A DNA stretch of 64,000 nucleotides from NCBI GenBank assembly GCA_965230755.1, contig CBDDLT010000023.1, positions 248,001-312,000 of the forward strand, given 5' to 3'. Position 1 is the stretch's first letter. Each line of letters begins with the position of its first letter. The position numbers and the translations under genes were made by a program. The notes under the pieces were generated by a model. It worked only from the letters and a program-made list of their open reading frames with translations, searched no databases and had not been told where the DNA came from. This DNA is from DATFJT01 sp965230755. GTDB lineage: Bacteria > Bacteroidota > Bacteroidia > Chitinophagales > Saprospiraceae. Positions 28,593 through 35,654 of the stretch are shown here, in pieces.

Positions 28593-29648
28593 TTATTCAA
28601 TGGCCAAATTAAATGCATTTATACCTCCAGAGAGACTGTAAATCTGAAGATCAGGTCGATGTGCAATTATTTTTTGAACCAATTTCGAAGATCGCTTTCC
28701 AGATTTACAGTATAACACGGGGATTAAATTCGACGAAAAATCGGACCACAAAGTGGGATTAATAGTTTGTAGAGGTTGATGAAGAACATCATCATCTATA
28801 TTTTCATGTTCATTTTGAGGTAGAATGGAGATGAGTTGGTATTGATGTCGATTAGTCAACAATTCTTCTGTGCTAATTTCAGGCACTTCACATACTTCGC
28901 TGAGGTAAGTAGATTCTTGGATTTGTTCTACAATCAGCTTTGTGTAGGTCTTTTTAAGTCGAATTGTATACTGTTCATTGGCTAGGAAATCATATTGAAG
29001 CAATCTTCCCGCAAGGGGATTTTCCAAGCCCAGAAGAAACTTCAAGGCTTCGTTGGCCTGCAACAATCCTATAGTGCCAGCAACCGTACCTAGTACTCCG
29101 ACTTCCGAACAGCTGGGTATTTCTTCGTTCATTTCGGGAAATGCATCTCGTAAGTGAATACCATCCCCAGAATTGTTCTCGAATAGGGATACGTATCCGA
29201 CAAATTGATGAATTGCCCCGTAAATCAGCGGTATACGGAGGTGATGGCAAAAATCATTGACCAGATATTTCGTCTGGATATGGTCAGTACATTCTACAAC
29301 TAAAGTAGAATTGGCCAAAACATCTTGTGCCTTTTCCTTGGTCAACATTTCATCAACCCATTCTACTTGAATTTCCGGATTGAGCCGCTTAATTCGCTCG
29401 GATAGGTTCCGGGCCTTGTTCTTTCCAATATCAGAATCCGAATAAAAAACCTGACGGTGAAGATTGCTCTTGTCGATTCGATCTCCATCGACTAAGACTA
29501 ACTGGCCCACTCCAGCAGCAGCGAGATAAGGAGCCGCAATACAGCCCAATCCTCCGCATCCTATTACGGTAACGACCGCCGAAGCAAGGCGCTTTTGTCC
29601 TGCAGTTCCTATTTCTTTTAAAGCAGTCTGTCGAGCATACCTTTCCAT
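28593..29648 (-). CDS. moeB: MoeB/ThiF-family adenylyltransferase with C-terminal rhodanese domain
   Basis: 351 residues. E1-like domain with the ATP loop VIGCGGLGCIAAPYLAAAG (about 29-47), LVLVDGDRIDKSNLHRQ, and SCSEVGVLGTVAGTIG. The usual first zinc pair CxxC before this last block is missing (IHLRDAFPEM stands there). The last ~100 residues form a rhodanese-like domain with the active-site cysteine in VLYCKSGKRS. MoeB adenylates the MoaD C-terminus, and the rhodanese part could supply sulfur. It is the last gene of the moaA-moeA-moaC-mobA-moeB operon, 1 base after mobA. Confidence 0.9.
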   Translation of the reverse strand: MERYARQTALKEIGTAGQKRLASAVVTVIGCGGLGCIAAPYLAAAGVGQLVLVDGDRIDKSNLHRQVFYSDSDIGKNKARNLSERIKRLNPEIQVEWVDEMLTKEKAQDVLANSTLVVECTDHIQTKYLVNDFCHHLRIPLIYGAIHQFVGYVSLFENNSGDGIHLRDAFPEMNEEIPSCSEVGVLGTVAGTIGLLQANEALKFLLGLENPLAGRLLQYDFLANEQYTIRLKKTYTKLIVEQIQESTYLSEVCEVPEISTEELLTNRHQYQLISILPQNEHENIDDDVLHQPLQTINPTLWSDFSSNLIPVLYCKSGKRSSKLVQKIIAHRPDLQIYSLSGGINAFNLAIE

Positions 29649-29649
29649 G

Positions 29650-30765
29650 CTACGAGGCTTCTATTTTTTTCATTATTTCGTCCCGTTCAGAAGGAGTATT
29701 CGCATTGAACAGTTCCCAGGAATTGTTGTGTTGAATGACCTCTACATCACTGTTGATGAGTACTTTTCTAGGACATGCATAGCCCAATGACATAAATCGA
29801 AGCATTCTCTGATATATACGTGGCTCGTAAATGCTAATTAGGGGTTCGGGAAATTCTTTTCCTTCTATGCGATAGCAGGTGGCAAACTTCTGTGTATTTC
29901 TACCTTCAATTAAATCGGAGATAGAGTCTTTGCTCAAAAGCGGAATATCACAGGCGAGAATCAACCAAGCTGCATCGGGATCGGTCATAAAAGCAGTCAA
30001 AATAGCTCCAAAAGGCCCCATTCCGTGCAGTTTATCATGGATCACCTCAAAACCCTGAAATTCCTTGTCTTTATCGGCAAGGGACTTCGATATATAAGAT
30101 TCCAGTCCTAACTCCTGGCATAATTTGGCCAGATGGATTTCCTGGGTGATTCCGGAATGATATTCTATTTGGGATTTGTCTTCTCCCATTCTGGAACTTT
30201 TACCTCCGGCAAGGATTAAGGCCTTCAATTTAGGCAAGCTATTTTTGATGTTATCCTCAATAAACTCAGCTATTTCCTTCTGTTGATCTAGGGTATATAT
30301 CTTCGTTTTCGCATCGATTTTCGACATCAGAAAATCATAAGGAACTTGATCTTTTTCTTGAAGAATAATGATATCAACTTGGGTTAGCTGATCAATTCTA
30401 CGAAAAAGTGAATCTTTCTTTTTGGGGTTGATAAAAACAATCTGTCGTCGAGCGGGATAATGATTTCCATTGACCAAAACTGCATCTACATTCCAATTGA
30501 ACATTCGATCATCATACTCATTCCACTTACTGGAATCGCCAGTTTTCCATTGTTTTTCTCCAATTTGTAGAAACGCACCTTCTTCTTGAGCATGATGATC
30601 AGCATCAATCTGTAAAAAATTATACTGACTTATCGATTGGACAATCTGATCCATTAGATCTTTTATCTCTCCACAGGTAGTTCCATAGATACCCCACTCT
30701 AACTTATGATAGAACCCTCGATCGGGTCTGCTTAACTTGGGATGTTTTTGATGCTTACTTGACAT
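29650..30765 (-). CDS. mobA: MobA-type molybdenum cofactor nucleotidyltransferase with degenerate MobB-like N-terminal domain
   Basis: 371 residues in two domains. The C-terminal domain (~178-371) is a MobA nucleotidyltransferase: LKALILAGGKSSRMGEDKS (G187, G188, R192, K197), the metal-binding LACDIPLLS, and FPEPLISIY. It would attach GMP or CMP to molybdopterin. The N-terminal ~175 residues look like MobB (WGIYGTTCGEIKDLM, then the DADHH motif at about 54-58), but the P-loop GxxxxGK(T/S) is gone, so GTP binding there is unlikely. The start overlaps the end of moaC by 11 bases. Which nucleotide is used cannot be told. Confidence 0.85.
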   Translation of the reverse strand: MSSKHQKHPKLSRPDRGFYHKLEWGIYGTTCGEIKDLMDQIVQSISQYNFLQIDADHHAQEEGAFLQIGEKQWKTGDSSKWNEYDDRMFNWNVDAVLVNGNHYPARRQIVFINPKKKDSLFRRIDQLTQVDIIILQEKDQVPYDFLMSKIDAKTKIYTLDQQKEIAEFIEDNIKNSLPKLKALILAGGKSSRMGEDKSQIEYHSGITQEIHLAKLCQELGLESYISKSLADKDKEFQGFEVIHDKLHGMGPFGAILTAFMTDPDAAWLILACDIPLLSKDSISDLIEGRNTQKFATCYRIEGKEFPEPLISIYEPRIYQRMLRFMSLGYACPRKVLINSDVEVIQHNNSWELFNANTPSERDEIMKKIEAS

Positions 30766-31228
30766 AGTCTTTTTTTCCTCCTGTTTTTTTAATCAGGTGT
30801 ATATCTTGAATCCGCATTTCATGGGTAAGAGCCTTACACATATCATAAATGGTCAACGCAGCAACAGAAACTCCATGAAGGGCTTCCATTTCCACGCCAG
30901 TGCGACTATTGGTCTTGACCGTACAATGTATTATAAAACCATGATTTTTTCCTTCAATATTGACTTTACACGAAGAAATGGGAATTTGGTGGCATAAAGG
31001 GATGGTATTATAGGTGTTTTTTACACTCATGGTAGCCGCAATGATGGCTGTTTGAATAATGGATCCTTTCTTCGTATTCCAATCCGAATCTCTGAGCTGA
31101 GACAACACTTCGGCAGGAACAACAATAGTCCCCTGGGCTGTCGCTTCTCTTTGCGTGGGCTCCTTTCCTGAAATATCCACCATAGATGGATCTCCTTTTT
31201 GATCGATATGGGATAATTTTTTACTCAT
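30755..31228 (-). CDS. moaC: cyclic pyranopterin monophosphate synthase MoaC
   Basis: 157 residues, the family length. With MoaA it makes cPMP from GTP. Signature parts: MVDISGKEPTQREATAQG, KKGSIIQTAIIAATMSVKNT, IPLCHQIPI, TGVEMEALHGVSVAALTIYDM, and the C-terminal KKTGGK with the catalytic lysines. Start overlaps the end of moeA by 4 bases, and its end overlaps mobA by 11. Confidence 0.96.
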   Translation of the reverse strand: MSKKLSHIDQKGDPSMVDISGKEPTQREATAQGTIVVPAEVLSQLRDSDWNTKKGSIIQTAIIAATMSVKNTYNTIPLCHQIPISSCKVNIEGKNHGFIIHCTVKTNSRTGVEMEALHGVSVAALTIYDMCKALTHEMRIQDIHLIKKTGGKKDYVK

Positions 31229-32421
31229 AGAATAGGATAAAATGGTATAAAAGGAAAAGCCTCCCCTCGACGATGAATTTCGTTTTCGGCAGGTAACTCA
31301 AGAAAACCGTGATAATTGGTAGGATGAACCAGGTCCCCTGAACCATTTCCACGACCGGTTTGAGCTATAAGTTCACCGGATTGATCGAATTCAATACGGG
31401 CTTGAGCGAAATAACTTAAGGGCTTTTTAAAAATTATATCTTCAGCCAGTTTTGCCCTTGCTTGCAATTGTGGTTGATGCATACATTTTCTCAGCCATGG
31501 GATGAAATACCGATGGAAGCACATCAGGGTCGATACCGGATTACCGGGAAAAGCAAATACTACCACTTGATTTTTCGTTCCAAACCAAAAGGGCTTGCCT
31601 GGCCTTTGTGCTACTCTGTGAAACAGTTTTTCGTAGCCTAATTGATCCAATACCGGAGGGATAAAGTCGAATTTTCCTTTAGATACTCCTCCACTTAAAA
31701 TCAATACGTCAAACTCACTTTCTAGTTGCTCTATCGAGTCATAAATATCCTTGGAGTCATCTTTAAAATGAAATAATTCAGCTTCAATCCCCAGTTGGAG
31801 AAGCCTGGATTTAATCATATAAACATTCGACTTCCTAATCTGATAATCCTTGGGTTGTTCATCGACTTCAACCAATTCGTTGCCTGAGGAGATAAGGGCT
31901 ATTCGCGGATTTTTATAACAGGATACGGATGACTTTCCGACTGAAGCCAGGACATTGACATCAATTGCCTTAATTTCTCTATTCTTTCGAAGAATAACAG
32001 CTCCTTGCTGTAGATCCGATCCCTGATAGTGGATGTTCTTATTTCTTTCAACTTCGATCTCGACTTCAAAAGTATTATGCAGTGCCTTAAGATCCTCATA
32101 TCTTATCACGGTGTTTGTTCCTTTAGGTAAAGGAGCTCCGGTCATAATTTCTATACAATTCTCACTGGATCGAAGGGTCTTCTGTTCTTCTCCCGCTGGT
32201 CCAACAGTTTCTACCTGAAAGACCCTTTTTCCATTTAGGAAAGCTTGATGATCAATGGCTATTCCATCCATGGCTACACGGTCAAAGGGAGGTACATCTC
32301 GATCACTTAGAACATCTTCTGCCAAAATTCTAGAGATCGACGAATCGAAATCTACATGTTCCGTCCCAAAAGATCTGATTGTATCCAGAACTATTTTTTC
32401 TGCTTGTTTTACTGAGATCAT
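31225..32421 (-). CDS. moeA: molybdopterin molybdotransferase MoeA
   Basis: 398 residues. It inserts molybdate into adenylylated molybdopterin. Visible blocks: DRDVPPFDRVAMDGIAI near residue 40-56, MTGAPLPKGTNTVIRYED, the MoCF_biosynth loop LILSGGVSKGKFDFI (about 240), FPGNPVSTLMCFHRY, and a beta-rich C-terminal domain. It starts directly at the stop codon of moaA (TAAATG), which implies translational coupling, and overlaps moaC by 4 bases. Confidence 0.95.
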   Translation of the reverse strand: MISVKQAEKIVLDTIRSFGTEHVDFDSSISRILAEDVLSDRDVPPFDRVAMDGIAIDHQAFLNGKRVFQVETVGPAGEEQKTLRSSENCIEIMTGAPLPKGTNTVIRYEDLKALHNTFEVEIEVERNKNIHYQGSDLQQGAVILRKNREIKAIDVNVLASVGKSSVSCYKNPRIALISSGNELVEVDEQPKDYQIRKSNVYMIKSRLLQLGIEAELFHFKDDSKDIYDSIEQLESEFDVLILSGGVSKGKFDFIPPVLDQLGYEKLFHRVAQRPGKPFWFGTKNQVVVFAFPGNPVSTLMCFHRYFIPWLRKCMHQPQLQARAKLAEDIIFKKPLSYFAQARIEFDQSGELIAQTGRGNGSGDLVHPTNYHGFLELPAENEIHRRGEAFPFIPFYPIL

Positions 32422-33396
32422 TTACCCTCCAATTGAAGACATGCTCTTAAATGCTTGACTATTAATCTCCTTTTCTTCTTCAAATCCATCCTTTTTCTTT
32501 TTAAAAACCGCCTCTGTTATTAATCCTGCAATTTCTTCATCTGAATATGTACTATCTCTAAGATATTGTTTCAAGGAAATACCGGTTTGAGCGTATAAAC
32601 ATGTCAGCAACTCTCCTTTTGGTGTAAGTCGAAGCCTATTACATTGCCCGCAAAGGCTACGCGAATAGGCAGGAATGACAGCAAAAGAGTAGTTGTCTTT
32701 TGGGATTTGATATCGCTGAGCCGAACTGGGGTGTAGAGCTGGAATATATTCGATGGATGGAAAGTCTGATTTCATTTTTGCTAAGATCTCATCGTGCGAC
32801 AAAAATACATCCCTATTGCCGTCGTATTCATTGAAGGGCATGGCTTCGATGAATCTCACTTCAATTTTGTGCTTCATTCCGAAATACATAAAGTTCGTAA
32901 GCTCGTGGTCATTAATCCCTTTCATCACCACTACATTTAATTTAGCGGGAATATTCCGTTCAATACACTGGTGAATATTATCTATTACCAGATCGAATTG
33001 ATCTCTTCGGGTGATTCGAAAGAAATTCTCAGGATCCAATGAGTCAATTGAAATATTCAATCCTGAAATCTCGATTCTCTTCAATATATCAAAATGAGAA
33101 TGAAGCAATGTTGCATTAGTAGTTATGTGAAGTGATTCGAAATGCCGGGATAATTTTTCGAGTAAGGATCCGATGTCTTTTCTGACAAAAGGCTCCCCTC
33201 CCGTAATCCTCAGTTTTTTAATACCCAAAGAACTAAAAATTGGACTCAGACGCAAGATCTCCTCATAACTGAGTAAGTCCTTTCTATTCGAAAAATCGAT
33301 CCCATGTTCCGGCATACAATATCTGCAGCGTAGATTGCAGCGATCTGTTACTCCCAATCTCAGGTAGTCAATATTTCTCCCAAACTGATCTTTCAT
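32422..33396 (-). CDS. moaA: GTP 3',8-cyclase MoaA
   Basis: 324 residues. Radical-SAM enzyme for the first step of molybdenum cofactor synthesis. The N-terminal cluster is C20xxxC24xxC27 in DRCNLRCRYCMPEHG, and the substrate-binding C-terminal cluster is in LCGQCNRLRLTPKGELLTC. The protein ends in SIGG, the Gly-Gly tail needed for MoaA activity. It is first in the five-gene minus-strand operon, divergent from the AraC regulator. Confidence 0.96.
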   Translation of the reverse strand: MKDQFGRNIDYLRLGVTDRCNLRCRYCMPEHGIDFSNRKDLLSYEEILRLSPIFSSLGIKKLRITGGEPFVRKDIGSLLEKLSRHFESLHITTNATLLHSHFDILKRIEISGLNISIDSLDPENFFRITRRDQFDLVIDNIHQCIERNIPAKLNVVVMKGINDHELTNFMYFGMKHKIEVRFIEAMPFNEYDGNRDVFLSHDEILAKMKSDFPSIEYIPALHPSSAQRYQIPKDNYSFAVIPAYSRSLCGQCNRLRLTPKGELLTCLYAQTGISLKQYLRDSTYSDEEIAGLITEAVFKKKKDGFEEEKEINSQAFKSMSSIGG

Positions 33397-33491
33397 TTAA
33401 TCGATTAACAGAATTATGGAACTAATGTCATCTCTAAAATAAAGATAAGGCTATTATTCTTTTTTATTTGGTGATAAAATAAACCCAAGTT

Positions 33492-33518
33492 TTGTTCAAT
33501 TTGACAAGAATTGAACAA
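33492..33518. promoter_or_regulatory. 10-bp inverted repeat, candidate operator between moaA and the AraC gene
   Basis: TTGTTCAATT (33492-33501) and AATTGAACAA (33509-33518) are perfect inverted copies with a 7-base spacer, flanked by partly matching CCCAA/TTGGG. It lies in the 172-base divergent intergenic region and abuts the candidate -33 element of the regulator gene, so it could control either direction. Confidence 0.55.
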
Positions 33519-33547
33519 TTTGGGTGCGGTACTAGGTTATAAATTTG
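33519..33547 (+). promoter_or_regulatory. candidate Bacteroidota promoter for the AraC gene
   Basis: TTTG at 33519-33522 and TAAATTTG (fits TAnnTTTG) at 33540-33547, spaced 17 bases, slightly shorter than the usual 19-21. The -7 element ends 21 bases before the ATG at 33569. Confidence 0.4.
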
Positions 33548-33568
33548 ATAATATCTAATGAAGAGTGA

Positions 33569-34396
33569 ATGGAGGATATTTATAGAATTTTGCAGTACGA
33601 CGAACTGAATTTCGGATTTTGGATTACAAAGAGAGATCGGTCGGAACATTCGGGATTTCACCCCAGCCATGTTTTATTTTATGTTTTACAAGGAACATTG
33701 AACCTGAGATTAGCTAATAAAATTATGCAATTTGAGGCAGGGAAAATGGTCTTTGTCAAGAAGCATTTCTTGGGTTATTACTCCAAGTCTTGGACGGAAC
33801 AAGAGAAATATTCTGAGGCCCAGGCGATCATATTTCAGGACAAGTTCATCAAGGATATATTGGAGGAAATGCGTGTGCCTAATCAGGAAAACAAACCGGC
33901 TGATCAGCCATTTTTTGAGATATCGCCCAATGCTACACTAGTCAATTTGTTTAAAGATCTCAGAGGCTTATTCGAGGAGAATAATTCAATCACTGAAAAT
34001 CATGCAAGAGAGAAGACCAAACAGGCCATACTGGGATTAATAGAGGAAGACCCCAGATATATTAACACTTTTACCTGGATCATTGATGAGTCTCGCACAT
34101 CTCTCACAAAATTTATTGACCATCATTTTCTATTGGGCAAGCCTGTGGAAGAATTGGCCAAGCTATCCGGAAGGAGTTTATCAACCTTTTACAGAGAGTT
34201 TCATCAAGAGTATGGAGAAGCACCAGCTAAATGGTTGATGAAACGACGAATGAATCATGCCTTTGAGCAAGTTAAGAACACGTCTCTTTCCTTGACCAAA
34301 ATTGCCTATTCCTGTGGGTTTCAGGATTTATCACATTTTGGTAAGAGTTTTAAAAAACACTTTGGTAAGAGCCCGAGTTCGTTTAGGGGAAGTTGA
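33569..34396 (+). CDS. AraC-family transcriptional regulator
   Basis: 275 residues. The N-terminal ~110 residues form a cupin-like sensor (HVLFYVLQGTLNLRLANKIMQFEAGKMVFV). The C-terminal ~100 residues carry the double helix-turn-helix: KPVEELAKLSGRSLSTFYREFHQEYG, then LSLTKIAYSCGFQDLSHFGKSFKKHFGKSPSSF. It stands upstream of the molybdo-hydroxylase operon in the same direction and divergent from moaA, so it is a good candidate regulator of either. Effector unknown. Confidence 0.87.
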   Translation: MEDIYRILQYDELNFGFWITKRDRSEHSGFHPSHVLFYVLQGTLNLRLANKIMQFEAGKMVFVKKHFLGYYSKSWTEQEKYSEAQAIIFQDKFIKDILEEMRVPNQENKPADQPFFEISPNATLVNLFKDLRGLFEENNSITENHAREKTKQAILGLIEEDPRYINTFTWIIDESRTSLTKFIDHHFLLGKPVEELAKLSGRSLSTFYREFHQEYGEAPAKWLMKRRMNHAFEQVKNTSLSLTKIAYSCGFQDLSHFGKSFKKHFGKSPSSFRGS

Positions 34397-34516
34397 ATAG
34401 GCTATTAGAAAGCTTGAGATTATCGCCTATATATTATGAAATATTCAACAATGGGAAGAATAAACCACTGTGAACAAGTCATTTTCCTTAAATTGATTCC
34501 TAAATAAATCCGTATC

Positions 34517-35134
34517 ATGTCACAATTCAATAAGTATGCTCTTTTTGTCGGAATATTAATGATGGTCACTTCACTGACCTTTTCGTCATTATCGGTTTAT
34601 TCGGATTCTAATGATTTGGCTGATGAGGTATCTGAATCCGTCGAGTTGGACAGAGAAGCATTCGACCTTATGATGGATGTACTGACCCATAAGCGTTGTG
34701 TCAATTGTCATCCTTCCGGAGATGCCCCTAGGCAAGGCGAAGACAGTCATTTGCATAATTTTGGAATCGTTCGTGGTGAGGATAACCATGGATTGGTAGG
34801 ATATACATGTAATACTTGTCATCAGGATGAAAACAACGATTTTTCAGGTGTACCGGGAGCACCACATTGGGCGGTTGCACCAATTGAGATGGCATGGGAG
34901 GGTAAATCCAGAGTGGAAATTGCTCGGCAAATGATGGACCCCAAAAGGAATGGTGGAAGAACTGCCGAAGAGATCATGGAGCATCTGACAGAACACGAAT
35001 TGGTGCTTTGGGCTTGGGACCCAGGAATAGATGCCGCGGGAAATTCAAGAGAAAAGCCGCCTGTGCCCAAAGATGAATACATCGCTGCAGTCAAGGAGTG
35101 GATTGAAAATGGAGCGATCATCCCGGAAGAATAA
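34517..35134 (+). CDS. di-haem c-type cytochrome subunit of isoquinoline 1-oxidoreductase-type enzyme
   Basis: 205 residues with an N-terminal signal peptide or anchor (about 8-26). Two haem-attachment motifs are present: C61VNCH65 and C98NTCH102. Proteins of this kind are encoded beside iorAB-like genes and are usually called isoquinoline 1-oxidoreductase subunit; they would pass electrons from the molybdo-hydroxylase to the respiratory chain. It is first in a tight three-gene operon with the 2Fe-2S subunit 28 bases downstream. Confidence 0.82.
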   Translation: MSQFNKYALFVGILMMVTSLTFSSLSVYSDSNDLADEVSESVELDREAFDLMMDVLTHKRCVNCHPSGDAPRQGEDSHLHNFGIVRGEDNHGLVGYTCNTCHQDENNDFSGVPGAPHWAVAPIEMAWEGKSRVEIARQMMDPKRNGGRTAEEIMEHLTEHELVLWAWDPGIDAAGNSREKPPVPKDEYIAAVKEWIENGAIIPEE

Positions 35135-35162
35135 AACTTAAAAATTTCTAAATAAGTATCGT

Positions 35163-35654
35163 ATGAAAATATCTTTCATATTAAATGGAGAGAATGCCTC
35201 AGTAGATATAGATGGTAATACCCCATTGTTATGGGTAATTAGAGATACTCTTCAACTCAAAGGAACGAAATTCGGATGTGGTAAGGCTGCTTGTGGAGCT
35301 TGTACAATACATATTGATGGGGAAGCCATACGCTCGTGTTCTTTTCCGGTTAAAATGGCGGAGGGTAAGAAAATAACGACCATAGAAGGACTTTCTAAAG
35401 ATGGAGATCTTCATCCGGTACAACAGGCATGGATGGATGAAATTGTTCCACAGTGCGGTTATTGTCAGCCGGGATTTATTATGGCTACTGCTGCTATGTT
35501 AGAAAAGATTCCCAATCCTACTGATGAGGATATTGATCGAAACATCATCAATGTTTGTCGCTGTGCTACTTATTATAGAATGCGTAAAGCCATACACCGC
35601 GCCGCCGAAATGCATCAATCAACTATTAATCCTGTAAATGAACAAAATGGGTAA
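35163..35654 (+). CDS. 2Fe-2S subunit of xanthine-oxidase-family molybdo-hydroxylase (IorA-like)
   Basis: 163 residues, typical for the small subunit. The plant-ferredoxin-type cluster is on C39, C44, C47 and C59 (FGCGKAACGACTIHIDGE). The second, all-helical cluster domain has C98xxC101 (QCGYCQPGF) and C132xC134 (VCRCATYYR). It transfers electrons from the Mo site to the cytochrome subunit. Its 3' end overlaps the start of the Mo subunit by 17 bases, indicating coupled translation. Confidence 0.93.
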   Translation: MKISFILNGENASVDIDGNTPLLWVIRDTLQLKGTKFGCGKAACGACTIHIDGEAIRSCSFPVKMAEGKKITTIEGLSKDGDLHPVQQAWMDEIVPQCGYCQPGFIMATAAMLEKIPNPTDEDIDRNIINVCRCATYYRMRKAIHRAAEMHQSTINPVNEQNG

